NCBI GenBank assembly: GCA_010909165.1
Contig: VJWM01000119.1
Location: 496,001 to 560,000, forward strand
Direction: 5' to 3'
Length of the DNA stretch: 64,000 bases
Source: Anthoceros angustus
Lineage: Eukaryota > Streptophyta > Anthocerotopsida > Anthocerotales > Anthocerotaceae
The translations under genes were made by a program, and so were the position numbers. Of this stretch, positions 45,900 to 57,257 are shown one piece after another. The notes beneath the pieces were generated by a model that did not search any database, was not told the DNA's origin, and saw nothing but the letters and a program-made list of their open reading frames with translations. How positions within the stretch are numbered: the stretch's first letter is position 1; the number at the start of each line of letters is the position of its first letter.

Positions 45900-46505
45900 T
45901 TCCAGATGAGGTGCGTGCGCTACTCTCCATTGTTCCTTCAGGTTTTGTTTTTGCTTTTGTTTTGAGGGTGTGCTGTGGGACTTATGCATTTCCTGCCATG
46001 GGCTTTGCCGTCTTCTCTGTTTGTAACTTTTCCGTCATGCTCCTACGTTGCAGGTCATTGACAAAGTTCAGGAAGAGACTGTGAGGAGATCTGGTGAGGT
46101 TTCTTCCATGCCTTCAGCTTGTGGCTTGTTTTTTCTCATTGTGGTGGTCTGTAGCCTATCAGCCGACACTGAAAGTTGGACTTCATTGACAAACAGACCG
46201 TAAACCAATAATTGGAGGTCGTGGACGGGGGAGAGGGAGAGGTGACGATCCTATAGGGAGAGGTGCTGGCAGAGGTGGTGGGGGGCCTGGTGCTGGTGGA
46301 AGAGGAGGTGGACGAGGATATGGAGAAGACAACAGTGGGGGTAGAGGTGGTGGGGGCAGAGGCGCTCGTGGACCTGGGAGGGGCGGTGGAGGAAGAGGTA
46401 TTTGTCTAGTAACTCTATTCATGGTTGCTCGCACCTCCTTTCATGCCTTAGTTATGTTTTGATGATTGGTGGCTGGCAGGTGGTGCAGGGCGTGGACGTG
46501 GTTAA
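45900..46505 (+). CDS. LSM4: LSM4, copy 2 fragment carrying the RGG tail and stop
   Basis: The fragment starts in intron 4 after a switch from SOD exon 6. It contains exons 46054-46093, 46197-46397 and 46480-46505, ending in TAA. Exon 6 encodes a Gly/Arg-rich tail with many RGG and GRG units, as in other LSM4 proteins, where it supports P-body assembly. Phases match copy 1 exactly. A related copy at 51180-51370 has one G fewer in a G-run and would shift frame. Confidence 0.8.
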
Positions 46506-46524
46506 GGCACTATCATTTGCAGTT

Positions 46525-47050
46525 TACCTGATTGGGAGTGGTGGCCACAACCAGCCTCTTGAGATTCTTGTCCAGCCCCAGCCACTGTGCCAGAGACAGG
46601 ACAGCAGAAGAATTCAGCAACTGTCTGCTTGAGAAACGTCTCCAACAGAAAGTTCAAATCAACGTACCACCCATCCCGATCCCTGTACGGCAGCACCCTC
46701 GGTGTTCATCCTGTCTACCAAGCCATCCAACGACTTGAACTGCTCCTCAATTGCTCTGAGAAGGTCCCCTTCAGGAGGCTGACCTCCACCTTCCTGCTTC
46801 CACGCATAATTTCAGAGGCCGCCATGGGATTCCGGCATTCCAAGCGGAATGAAAGTAAAACGAAGCAGTGGATCACCTGGAGATAGTAGGCATGCTCCCA
46901 GACATCGATCCCCAGGAGTGGTTCCAATCCGATTGTCCTCAGAGGGTCCTGGAATGGAAGGTGGCAAACGAAATCAAAACCAGCTTTCACCGGAACCAAC
47001 CACATATGCTCCCCAACCAAGAACCATCAATGGCAATACAATACCTGATT
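46525..47050 (-). pseudogene. SOD fragment (exons 4, 3 and 5 in changed order)
   Basis: The segment copies SOD exons 4 and 3 (46530-46800), then jumps near 46826 to exon 5. It returns to LSM4 3' DNA at the same tacctgatt string used to enter. It cannot encode a functional enzyme. Confidence 0.8.
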
Positions 47051-47395
47051 TCATTTGGCCTCAGCTTGCAACGTCGATCTCACAGGCCCACATTTGGTGG
47101 GATAGGTGCTGCTTCGTCCGACTTGAGCACTTATAAGCCGCTGGCCAGCCAGGTGACCGTGAAGAATAGGTAGTTCTTCAGTTATGTGCATTTTGAAAAG
47201 AATAAGTCGATTAATTTTCTCCGCTCTGGAAGTCAGGGTTGGAAGCTTGCGTCGAGGAAGTCTCTCTGTTTTTTTACAATGTGACTCCTTCAGGCCTCTT
47301 ATGGAGCCTGGGAGCTCCCTAATTGAATTGAAGTATGGCCTATGTATTTGGATAGCCAGACGTTTGCACTCCGACCAATTTACAATGCTTCCCAT

Positions 47396-47742
47396 TCAAG
47401 ATCGTTTGAACATCATCAGGTTTTGCGACATTAGAAGCTCGGACAATCTCCTGATCAGCGGCGGGTTGCTGGTAAGGTAATCTTCGAAGGCCTTGCGAAT
47501 GGGTCCTAGTGGCGGGTTACTATCACAGTTATCGACATTTAGCAGGGTATCAAACAGGTTCTTCCAGAGCTCCACATTCCAATACCTTTTGTAGGCTGCT
47601 TTGGGCTGGTATAGGGACGAGAAGCAGCAGAATTGGGAACAGTCTTCACCTCCAAGTAGCTACCATGCAGGAGGCAGTGTGCCACAACACACAAACCATA
47701 GGTGTCGATCTGGAAAGTCCATGGCCTCCTCCAGCATTTCAG
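47396..47742 (-). pseudogene. MADBUB kinase C-terminal fragment
   Basis: It contains the stop codon (47396-47398) and the last part of the kinase, from near WTFQIDTYGLCVVAHCLL to MMFKRS. It enters from SOD promoter DNA at agcatttcag. A short deletion near 47610 disturbs the frame relative to the 52.7-53.1 kb copy. A smaller copy of the 3' end lies at 47880-48064. Confidence 0.75.
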
Positions 47743-48054
47743 GCTTTCAGCACATTCACTCCACCTGGCGCCCACTGTTTCGCCGGTGGCAGATTGGTTT
47801 CGCCAGTTCCGCCGCAAGGTTTCCCGCGAAAATGGCATACCTGCTTCAAGTTAGTCGACTTTCTTCATCAAGTCAGGGTTGGAAGCTTGCGTCGAGGAAG
47901 TCTCTGTTTTTACAATGTGACTCCTTCAGGCCTCTTATGGAGCCTGGGAGCTCCCTAATTGAATTGAAGTATGGCCTATGTATTTGGATAGCCAGACGTT
48001 TGCACTCCGACCAATTTACAATGCTTCCCATTCAAGATCGTTTGAACATCATCA

Positions 48055-48643
48055 GGTTTTGCGAGCGTGAACCGGGCGCGGCAGCGATCACACTTGCCTC
48101 GGCCGGGCTGGCGGACGGCGGGGTAATCCATCGTGAAGACCCTCATCTGCCGTCTCGATGGTGATTGCTGCTTCTTCCTGTTTCATTCAAGCTGTGCGAT
48201 TTGGCTGGGCTCGTCTTCTGCACGTTTGGTTTGGAATTCTATCTGAATCGAGGTGGAGCCATGTTGGTCACGGATTGTGTCTTTCTGGTGTGCAGCTTCC
48301 GCTATCGTTGCTCAAAACTGCGCAAGGGCATCCTATGGTAATTGAATTTTGTTTTGATGACTTCCTTGAGGACAGAGACTTTGAAGACAGTAGAGACAGC
48401 CTCTAGAATTTCCTCCAGTTTGATGTGGGTGCTTTGCTGTTGATCTTGCAGCTGGTGGAGCTGAAAAATGGGGAGACTTATAACGGACACCTTGTTAATT
48501 GCGACACCTGGATGAATATACATTTGCGGAGGTTATTTGTACTTCTAAGGTGAGAGAAACCCTAGTATTTTTATGTGCGTTCGGTGAGATAAGATGACGT
48601 TCCTCTGGAGGGCAATAGGACTGAGGGATCTGTAGTGTTGTGA
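48055..48643 (+). pseudogene. LSM4 5' fragment, copy 3
   Basis: It contains the ATG exon (48158-48160) and exons 2 and 3 of LSM4, then switches near 48643 into SOD exon 1. A further 5' piece with its ATG at 49875-49877 lies at 49736-49942. Confidence 0.8.
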
Positions 48644-48911
48644 TTAAGCACCGGCTCCAGCGCGTTGTAATCGTAGGGCAGATCCGGCAGCGTGTAAGTG
48701 TGGCTCGATCGCAGCGTCTCCTTCAGCGGCTCCGAGCTCATCCATCGCACAGCGGCCATGGCAGCCGCGCTACCATTGCTGCCGCCGCTGCGAGCCGCAG
48801 CCTTCACCAGATGCGCAGCCATGGCGCCTCGTCTCCGATTCAATTCGGGTCGTGAATTCTTCAACCTTGCATGCCTAGCACGCCGGCAAGCACCTCGCTT
48901 GAGCATTTCAG
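48643..48911 (-). pseudogene. SOD exon 1 fragment (presequence half)
   Basis: This is a copy of the SOD start and mitochondrial presequence through YDYNALEP. It is joined on one side to LSM4 intron 3 and on the other, at agcatttcag, to MADBUB. In this copy the MADBUB reading frame runs on into SOD exon 1, a fusion that is probably artificial. Confidence 0.8.
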
Positions 48912-49676
48912 TGCACCTGAAGGCTTCTGTCCGGCAGTCGGCAAGGAAGCTGGTTCCAGGTGGGAAGAGGGAGAGGTCTATGCTTCGACCCCAGTCGATC
49001 AAGCAGAGGCCCTCGTGCTGCCAGCAACCTGGTCTGTCAGCGCTCCAGTTCTGGAAACTCTCGTTGTGCCTGCGGATGAGCAGGTTATCTGGCTTGAAGT
49101 CCCCGTGGATGAGCCCAGCTGCGTGCAGGTTCTCCAGCATGCGTAACATTTCTATGGTATAGAAGATGCACAGGATCTCATGCATCTTTTCCCCTTTGGC
49201 CAGGTACGCATTAACCACGTCCTGCAGCGTCCCATGTTCTCCATACTTGCACACCATGATGCTGTAGTCGGAGTAGCAGTGCATTCGTAAGGCGTGGCCG
49301 AAGCTGTCCCTCTCCTTGGCAGGAATGCGGGTAGCCACTTGGGAGTAGATGTAGAACTCCCAAGGCCAGCATGGCTTCTGCACCTTGAGCACAACCTCCT
49401 CGTCCTCCTCGTAGTCGTCTGCCAGATAAACCTGGGCAAAGGATCCCTGGCCTGCGCAGCTCTTGATGTAGTATCCTCTGCCTTCTAATTCCAGTGTCCT
49501 ACCCCGAGGATTCTTTCTGAGAGATGACAGCGGTGACCCAGGATACTTGCTGCTGCTGACGTAGAATTCTTCGCTGTTTGACATGGATGGCCTCAGGCGG
49601 TCGAGAAGCTCCACCAGCAGGCCTTCATCCCAAGGATTCCGTGGCTTCGGAGTAGTAATATCACCACCACTGTTTC
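48902..49676 (-). pseudogene. MADBUB kinase-domain fragment, copy K1
   Basis: The fragment covers the kinase domain from NPWDEGLL-type lead-in through the G-loop GQGSFAQVYLA, VVLKVQKP, HGDFKPDNLLI and LIDWGRS, to FRCTEML. Over this span it is the best-preserved kinase copy, with no indels. It is bounded by ccactgtttc (49667-49676) and agcatttcag (48902-48911), both joining SOD DNA. Confidence 0.8.
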
Positions 49677-49933
49677 GCCGGTGGCAGATTGGTTTCGCCA
49701 GTTCCGCCGCAAGGTTTCCCGCGAAAATGGCATACCTGCTTCAAGTTAGTCGACTTTCTTCATCAAGTCAGGGTTTTGCGAGCGTGAACCGGGCGCGGCA
49801 GCGATCACACTTGCCTCGGCCGGGCTGGCGGACGGCGGGGGTAATCCATCGTGAAGACCCTCATCTGCCGTCTCGATGGTGATTGCTGCTTCTTCCCTGT
49901 TTCATTCAAGCTGTGCGATTTGGCTGGGCTCGT

Positions 49934-50512
49934 CTTCTGCACCTTGAGCACAACCTCCTCGTCCTCCTCGTAGTCGTCTGCCAGATAAACCTGGGCAAAG
50001 GATCCCTGGCCTGCGCAGCTCTTGATGTAGTATCCTCTGCCTTCTAATTCCAGTGTCCTACCCCGAGGATTCTTTCTGAGAGATGACAGCGGTGACCCAG
50101 GATACTTGCTGCTGCTGACGTAGAATTCTTCGCTGTTTGACATGGATGGCCTCAGGCGGTCGAGAAGCTCCACCAGCAGGCCTTCATCCCAAGGATTCCG
50201 TGGCTTCGGAGTAGTAATATCACCACCACTGTTTCTTTCCTCCTTCCTACTCTGTACTTCAAGCTTGAGAGAACCGCGATGTGCATTGTTCTCCTTCTCG
50301 CTCTCCAGCATTGCCACCGAGGGGGATGGGGCAAGGTTCTCATCCTGGAACACCATTGGCTCTGCAGCACCTCCTTCAATCCTGTAACCAGGTTGGCTGC
50401 GACTACTACCACCACTGAGCTTTATGGAACCAAGTTCCTCATCCATGAACTCCTGCAAACTCTGCTTACCATCGCTCAACCTGAATTCAGAAACTTGCGC
50501 AGGCAGTTTGAT
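49934..50512 (-). pseudogene. MADBUB fragment K2: ABBA motif 7, second KEN box, kinase start
   Basis: The frame reads [10 protein letters not shown] (50432-50458), a Ser-rich linker and a KEN box in [10 protein letters not shown] (KEN at 50288-50296). [13 protein letters not shown] and the kinase G-loop follow. It is the only copy showing the link between the motif array and the kinase without interruption. Bounded by cagtttgat and cttctgcac, both joining LSM4 DNA. Confidence 0.8.
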
Positions 50513-51408
50513 GTGGGTGCTTTGCTGTTGATCTTGCAGCTGGTGGAGCTGAAAAATGGGGAGACTTATAACGGACACCTTGTTAATTGCGACACCTGGA
50601 TGAATATACATTTGCGGAGGTTATTTGTACTTCTAAGGTGAGAGAAACCCTAGTATTTTTATGTGCGTTCGGTGAGATAAGATGACGTTCCTCTGGAGGG
50701 CAATAGGACTGAGGGATCTGTAGTGTTGTGATTAAGCACGATAAGTAGAATCTAAGGTGTCTGATGCGAGCTCTATTGGCTCTGAAATGTAAGCTTGCGT
50801 TGTAGGATGGAGACCGCTTTTGGAGGATGCCGGAGTGTTACATACGTGGTAATACTATCAAATACCCATGAGTTCCAGATGAGGTGCGTGCGCTACTCCA
50901 TTGTTCCTTCAGGTTTTGTTTTGCTTTTGTTTTGAGGGTGTGCTGTGGGACTTATGCATTTCCTGCCATGTGGGCTTTGCCGTCTTCTCTGTTTGTAACT
51001 TTTCCGTCATGCTCCTACGTTGCAGGTCATTGACAAAGTTCAGGAAGAGACTGTGAGGAGATCTGGTGAGGTTCTTCCATGCCTTCAGCTTGTGGCTTGT
51101 TTTTCTCATTGTGGTGGTCTGTAGCCTATCAGCCGACACTGAAAGTTGGACTTCATTGACAAACAGACCGTAAACCAATAATTGGAGGTCGTGGACGGGG
51201 AGAGGGAGAGGTGACGATCCTATAGGGAGAGGTGCTGGCAGAGGTGGTGGGGGCCTGGTGCTGGTGGAAGAGGAGGTGGACGAGGATATGGAGAAGACAA
51301 CAGTGGGGGTAGAGGTGGTGGGGGCAGAGGCGCTCGTGGACCTGGGAGGGGCGGTGGAGGAAGAGGTATTTGTCTAGTAACTCTATTCATGGTTGCTCGC
51401 ACCTCCTT
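50504..51408 (+). pseudogene. LSM4 fragment, copy 5 (exon 3 to exon 6)
   Basis: It carries exons 3 to 6. In exon 4 the segment for KYLRVP has base changes that create a stop, and other exons show single-base losses. It exits at gcacctcctt into MADBUB. Confidence 0.75.
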
Positions 51409-52589
51409 CAATCCTGTAACCAGGTTGGCTGCGACTACTACCACCACTGAGCTTTATGGAACCAAGTTCCTCATCCATGAACTCCTGCAAACTCTGCTTA
51501 CCATCGCTCAACCTGAATTCAGAAACTTGCGCAGGCAGTTTGATTGGTGACACCTCCGGCGGCAGAGAAGCGCCCGCCTGTTGTTGCCCACCTTCAAGGA
51601 GACTCTGTTTACCATCTCCCCTGCCTCCTGTCACCTCTGCCATCTCCTCTTCAAACTTCAAGCACCTTGGCAGCTCATGCTCAACATACACCTTCTGGTT
51701 CTCCTTCCGTCTGCTAGGAAGCAGACACTTGCACCTGGCCAGGTCTACTCGACTTCACATCCTTGCCCAACGTCCCCCATTCTCCCTCAAACTCTTCGTC
51801 CATATACACCTGCAAGCCCTGTCCCTTGTCTCCTCTTTTCAAGTCCACAACGCCGCCCAGCTTTCGAAGACGGCACAGCCACCTTCCTCGTACTCCTCTG
51901 GGCAAGCTCATCATCCACATACACCTGGAATCCTTGCTTCTTCTCCCAGCTTTCAAGCTCTTCCTCGAAGACGAGATCCCTGTGGCTGGCTTGCCTTCCC
52001 TGCTGACCTCACATTCTGCCCGCCCTTAGCCACACTTTGCCCTCCAAGCTCTTCATCCACATAAACCTGGAACCCAGTTTTGATTTCATCCCCAAACTTC
52101 AACGCCCTCGGCAAATCCTTACTCGCCTTTGACACACTCTTCCCACTAAGCTCCTCGTCCATGTAGATCTGAAACACTTGCTTCCCACCCCTCCCATTCC
52201 CTCCCCCCACATTCTGACTCCCAAAAACTCCCCCCATCTTCCTGCTCGCCTGAGCGTCACCATTAGTCCGCCTCTTCCTCTCACAAGGCAAGTCACTCTG
52301 AAACATGGAGATGATATCATCCATAGCCTCCTTGGTATTGATGGTAGGATCAACAAGACCCCGGTGCTGAGCAGCCGTCCCAACCTCCGGATCGACCCCC
52401 AATATAATAGCCTCCTGCGCTATCCTCCTGATGGCCATAGTCTCCTCCCCATTTCCAGACCCCACCATCCCTTCAACCACAGATCCACCACCGACACCCA
52501 CACCCTTCCTCCCACCCGACCTATCCTCCCCAGTCTGCCCTCCTCCTCCTCCTCCTTCTCCTTCCCTTCCACCTCCATCAGGAAGCTTG
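51399..52589 (-). pseudogene. MADBUB central fragment B1: ABBA motifs 2-7
   Basis: The fragment runs from a Pro/Gly-rich linker and the TINTKEAMDDIISMF block (Mad3/BUB1 homology region 2, about 52313-52350) through the ABBA-like motif array to motif 7. Several C-run deletions relative to fragment B2 break the frame, for example near 51715, 51855 and 51980. It ends at ggaagcttg, joining to the gene's own 3' flank. Confidence 0.8.
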
Positions 52590-52731
52590 CGTCGAGGAAG
52601 TCTCTGTTTTTACAATGTGACTCCTTCAGGCCTCTTATGGAGCCTGGGAGCTCCCTAATTGAATTGAAGTATGGCCTATGTATTTGGATAGCCAGACGTT
52701 TGCACTCCGACCAATTTACAATGCTTCCCAT

Positions 52732-53855
52732 TCAAGATCGTTTGAACATCATCAGGTTTTGCGACATTAGAAGCTCGGACAATCTCCTGATCAGCGGCGG
52801 GTTGCTGGTAAGGTAATCTTCGAAGGCCTTGCGAATGGGTCCTAGTGGCGGGTTACTATCACAGTTATCGACATTTAGCAGGGTATCAAACAGGTTCTTC
52901 CAGAGCTCCACATTCCAATACCTTTTGTAGGCTGCTTTGGGCTGGTATGTAGGACGAGAAGCAGCAGAATTGGGAACAGTCTTCACCTCCAAGTAGCTAC
53001 CATGCAGGAGGCAGTGTGCCACAACACACAAACCATAGGTGTCGATCTGGAAAGTCCATGGCCTCTCCTCCAGCATTTCAGTGCACCTGAAGGCTTCTGT
53101 CCGGCAGTCGGCAAGGAAGCTGGTTCCAGGTGGGAAGAGGGAGAGGTCTATGCTTCGACCCCAGTCGATCAAGCAGAGGCCCTCGTGCTGCCAGCAACCT
53201 GGTCTGTCAGCGCTCCAGTTCTGGAAACTCTCGTTGTGCCTGCGGATGAGCAGGTTATCTGGCTTGAAGTCCCCGTGGATGAGCCCAGCTGCGTGCAGGT
53301 TCTCCAGCATGCGTAACATTTCTATGGTATAGAAGATGCACAGGATCTCATGCATCTTTTCCCCTTTGGCCAGGTACGCATTAACCACGTCCTGCAGCGT
53401 CCCATGTTCTCCATACTTGCACACCATGATGCTGTAGTCGGAGTAGCAGTGCATCTGTGGCGTGGCCGAAGCTGTCCCTCTCCTTGGCAGGAATGCGGGT
53501 AGCCACTTGGGAGTAGATGTAGAACTCCCAAGGCCAGCATGGCTTCTGCACCTTGAGCACAACCTCCTCGTCCTCCTCGTAGTCGTCTGCCAGATAAACC
53601 TGGGCAAAGGATCCCTGGCCTGCGCAGCTCTTGATGTAGTATCCTCTGCCTTCTAATTCCAGTGTCCTACCCCGAGGATTCTTTCTGAGAGATGACAGCG
53701 GTGACCCAGGATACTTGCTGCTGCTGACGTAGAATTCTTCGCTGTTTGACATGGATGGCCTCAGGCGGTCGAGAAGCTCCACCAGCAGGCCTTCATCCCA
53801 AGGATTCCGTGGCTTCGGAGTAGTAATATCACCACCACTGTTTCTTTCCTCCTTC
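52732..53855 (-). CDS. MADBUB (BUB1-type) checkpoint kinase, C-terminal half, copy K3
   Basis: This copy carries the kinase from the NPWDEGLL lead-in to the stop (TGA 52732-52734). Visible parts are the Gly loop GQGSFAQVYLA, Lys in VVLKVQ, catalytic HGDFKPDN (HGD is normal for BUB1), and DWG in place of DFG. The C-terminal lobe ends LMMFKRS. BUB1-type kinases act at kinetochores, phosphorylate H2A and hold the spindle checkpoint. A small replacement near 53455 shifts the frame relative to K1, so neither copy alone is complete. No introns are seen across the kinase. Full-length reconstruction with fragments N, B2 and K2 suggests a protein near 1,100 residues. Confidence 0.82.
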
Positions 53856-54258
53856 TCCTTCCTCCCCACCTCCATCAGGAAGCTTGATCACCGGAGACCT
53901 GTTCAGCCAATCCAACACCGCCACACCCTTACTCACCACCCCAACTCCCCGAACAGCCTCACTATCCAATCCATTCTTCTCCCTCTCCCTCTCCTTCTCC
54001 ACCCCTTTCCTCCACCCCATCATCCGCACCTCCTCAAAGCTCCTCTCCACCCCATCCTCCCCGACAGTCTCCAACCTATACCCCCGCTCCTCCCTCAGCA
54101 CCCCACCCCCCGAATCTCCCTCATCCGCAAAATGCTGCAACGGATTCCTCCTCAACCCCTCCTCCCTCCTCACCCCAACGTCATCATGCCTCAACCTCAA
54201 CGTCGCCGGCACCACCTTCCTCCCCATTCCCACTCCCTTCCCCTGAGCTCCTCATCCA
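53847..54258 (-). pseudogene. MADBUB linker copy between motif 1 and homology region 2
   Basis: This stretch repeats 55345-55750 (the acidic and Ser-rich linker following motif 1). It is joined at tcctcatcca, a string shared by the codons of motif 1 and motif 7, and at tcctccttc to the kinase lead-in. Confidence 0.75.
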
Positions 54259-55787
54259 TGAACTCCTGCAAACTCTGCTTACCATCGCTCAACCTGAATT
54301 CAGAAACTTGCGCAGGCAGTTTGATTGGTGACACCTCCGGCGGCAGAGAAGCGCCCGCCTGTTGTTGCCCACCTTCAAGGAGACTCTGTTTACCATCTCC
54401 CCTGCCTCCTGTCACCTCTGCCATCTCCTCTTCAAACTTCAAGCACCTTGGCAGCTCATGCTCAACATACACCTTCTGGTTCTCCTTCCGTCTGCTAGCC
54501 TTGGAAGCAGACACTTGCACCTGGCCAGGTCTACTCGACTTCACATCCTTGCCCAACGTCCCCCCATTCTCCCCTCCAAACTCTTCGTCCATATACACCT
54601 GCAAGCCCTGTCCCTTGTCTCCTCTTTTCAAGTCCACAACGCCCGCCCCAGCTTTCGAAGACGGCACAGCCACCTTCCTCGTACTCCTCTGGGCAAGCTC
54701 ATCATCCACATACACCTGGAATCCTTGCTTCTTCTCCCCAGCTTTCAAGCTCTTCCTCGAAGACGAGATCCCCTGTGGCTGGCTTGCCTTCCCTGCTGAC
54801 CTCACATTCTGCCCGCCCTTAGCCACACTTTGCCCTCCAAGCTCTTCATCCACATAAACCTGGAACCCAGTTTTGATTTCATCCCCAAACTTCAACGCCC
54901 TCGGCAAATCCTTACTCGCCTTTGACACACTCTTCCCACTAAGCTCCTCGTCCATGTAGATCTGAAACACTTGCTTCCCACCTCCCCATTCCCTCCCCAC
55001 ATTCTGACTCCCAAAACTCCCCCATCTTCCTGCTCGCCTGAGCGTCACCATTAGTCCGCCTCTTCCTCTCACAAGGCAAGTCACTCTGAAACATGGAGAT
55101 GATATCATCCATAGCCTCCTTGGTATTGATGGTAGGATCAACAAGACCCCGGTGCTGAGCAGCCGTCCCAACCTCCGGATCGACCCCCAATATAATAGCC
55201 TCCTGCGCTATCCTCCTGATGGCCATAGTCTCCTCCCCATTTCCAGACCCCACCATCCCTTCAACCACAGATCCACCACCGACACCCACACCCTTCCTCC
55301 CACCCGACCTATCCTCCCCAGTCTGCCCTCCTCCTCCTCCTCCTTCTCCTTCCCTTCCACCTCCATCAGGAAGCTTGATCACCGGAGACCTGTTCAGCCA
55401 ATCCAACACCGCCACACCCTTACTCACCACCCCAACTCCCCGAACAGCCTCACTATCCAATCCATTCTTCTCCCTCTCCCTCTCCTTCTCCACCCCTTTC
55501 CTCCACCCCATCATCCGCACCTCCTCAAAGCTCCTCTCCACCCCATCCTCCTGACAGTCTCCAACCTATACCCCCGCTCCTCCCTCAGCACCCCACCCCC
55601 CGAATCTCCCTCATCCGCAAAATGCTGCAACGGATTCCTCCTCAACCCCTCCTCCCTCCTCACCCCAACGTCATCATGCCTCAACCTCAACGTCGCCGGC
55701 ACCACCTTCCTCCCCTCCCCATTCCCACTCCCCTTCCCCCTGAGCTCCTCATCCACGAAAACCTCCAACACCTGTTGCTGCTGCTGC
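54249..55787 (-). CDS. MADBUB central region with ABBA-like motif array, best copy B2
   Basis: Reading from high to low coordinates, seven related blocks occur: LEVFVDEEL (55742-55768), FQIYMDEEL (54941-54967), FQVYVDEEL (54839-54865), FQVYVDDEL (54695-54721), LQVYMDEEF (54578-54604), QKVYVEHEL (54452-54478) and LQEFMDEEL (54245-54271, a hybrid of motifs 1 and 7 here). The family ABBA consensus is F-x-[ILV]-[FHY]-x-[DE], which binds Cdc20. Motifs 2-4 match it exactly. The TINTKEAMDDI block (55101-55140) is Mad3/BUB1 homology region 2. Small C-run losses near 54995-55030 disturb the frame. Confidence 0.75.
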
Positions 55788-55872
55788 AGTCAGTGTGGGA
55801 GAGGGGTTTTTGGTTGTCACTGGAATGTGGGTGTTGAGAGGCAGGATGTGCGCTTTTTTTGTTGCCTGGCAG

Positions 55873-56557
55873 GGATGGGGGCTTTGTATGGAGGAAACCC
55901 GGATTGTGCCCAATGTTGTCACATCTGCATACACCGAGTTTCTTCTGGCAACGGCTGCTGGGCAGGCCTCGGATGTTGGGGGCGGAGATGGAGAGAGGGG
56001 TTTTTCGAGTCCTGTGGAGAAAGGGAGATTGGCAGCGTTTACAATTGCTGCCATGACGCCGTGCATGCGGTTGTATGCCTTCCTGGGGAAAGGGATTCGG
56101 GATAGCATTACGGCTGGTGGACAGGAGAACATTTATAGAGACTGGATTGAAGCATACTCTTCTGACAGTTTCCAGGTGTGCTATGGGGAGCTCGGTAATG
56201 TCTATGGCTGGTATGTAGGGACGGTCACGTTGTGAAGAAAGTCGTTTGATTGCTGTAATGCTGTGTTTTGCAGAGTGCTGCAGTGCGGATTGAGCAGCTG
56301 TTGGACAGGCTTGCCACAGTTTGCACAGGGAGGATTATGAAGCTATGGAAAGGTTTTACCGCCGGGCTATGGTTCTTGAGGTGGCCTTCTTCAACGCACA
56401 GCCTTTTGTGAGGGCCTGCTTGGAGCGCCGTACCTCAAGGCTGCGTCTACTGAATCTGCTGCACATCACCAGTGCATCCTAGTTTCTGATTTTGACTCAA
56501 CGTGTACCGTCGCTGACTCGTGCCCGATTTTGGCAGAACTGACCATCTCCGCTGCTG
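55873..56557 (+). pseudogene. TH2 (TENA-HAD) fragment H1: exon 3 intact, exon 4 broken
   Basis: Exon 3 (55873-56175) encodes GWGLCMEETRIVPNVVTSAY, then TEFLLATAAG and MTPCMRLYAFLGK, typical of the TENA/THI-4 domain. Exon 4 begins at 56274 but lost a G near 56330 and a T near 56407 compared with the 60.2 kb copy. It switches into MADBUB at 56551-56557. Confidence 0.8.
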
Positions 56558-57105
56558 GCGCTTGTGCCGCCGGTCCATCCTTTCCAGGAAGCTTCTGTAC
56601 ATGTTCTGCAGGCGGGGAGCGGCTGCGCCTGCCTGGCCACACCCAGCTGGTACTCATCGTTGGCCTGGGCGAAGCAGCGGCGGCTCTCGAGGAAGGTGGC
56701 GTGGGCCTCGTACAGCAGGGCGTGGGAATGCCCGATCCCGTTCGCCTCCAGGAAGGCGAAGATGTCGCCCGGGTCGGGGCAGGAGTCCGCGTACTGCACC
56801 CAGACCGTGAGGTAGCGCTTGTCGTCCTTGTAGCGCGCGTCCGCCTTGAATGCGCGCGCGCACTGCTCCAGCAGGGACAGCAGCTGCGGGCCTCCGGACG
56901 GGTGCGATTCCTTGGCCCAGCGGATGGCCCGCAGCCAGGGCCGCAGAGGGTCCTCCCCGCTGTAGGTCTCGATCTCCGCCATCGCCCGCCGCCTCTGCTC
57001 TTCCAGCTCGTCTCCCTTGGTGTGCAGCGCCCGGCTCAGCGCGGCCGCGTCCCGCCCCTTCCTCTGCGGCTGCACGTTCTCCTTGCTCACCTCCCACTCC
57101 TCCAT
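56551..57105 (-). CDS. MADBUB N-terminal fragment: KEN box 1 and TPR region
   Basis: The protein starts MEEWEVSKENVQPQ at 57105, so the KEN box (57076-57084) lies within the first ten residues, as in BUBR1/Mad3. The Mad3/BUB1 N-terminal TPR domain follows (WLRAIRWAKES, YLTVWVQYADSCPDPGDIF, NDEYQLGVARQAQPL). One C is missing near 56618, after which the correct frame reads RLQNMYRSFLERMDRRH. The last codons are Gln repeats that match the start of fragment B2, so the two were contiguous. The fragment sits inside TH2 DNA by mosaic joining. Confidence 0.82.
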
Positions 57106-57257
57106 CGCGCGTGTGCTGAGACGTCTCGATCGCGTCTCGACCGTCTCGATCGGAGTGGAGGCGGGGGCGACGCGTCTCAGAGTTCTGGCATTGTGGATCT
57201 CCGGGCTCAAGCGCTGGGCCGGGCTGGGCTGGGCGAGGAGGAGCGGGAAGGAGAGGG

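Noticed and set aside
48571-49614. A real MADBUB-SOD fusion protein
   Set aside because: The fusion falls exactly at the shared string agcatttcag, and other copies show both genes continuing normally.
51456-52064. Pro/Ser-rich plus-strand frames over the MADBUB array
   Set aside because: They are shadows of the minus-strand motif array; the periodic appearance comes from the repeated ABBA codons.
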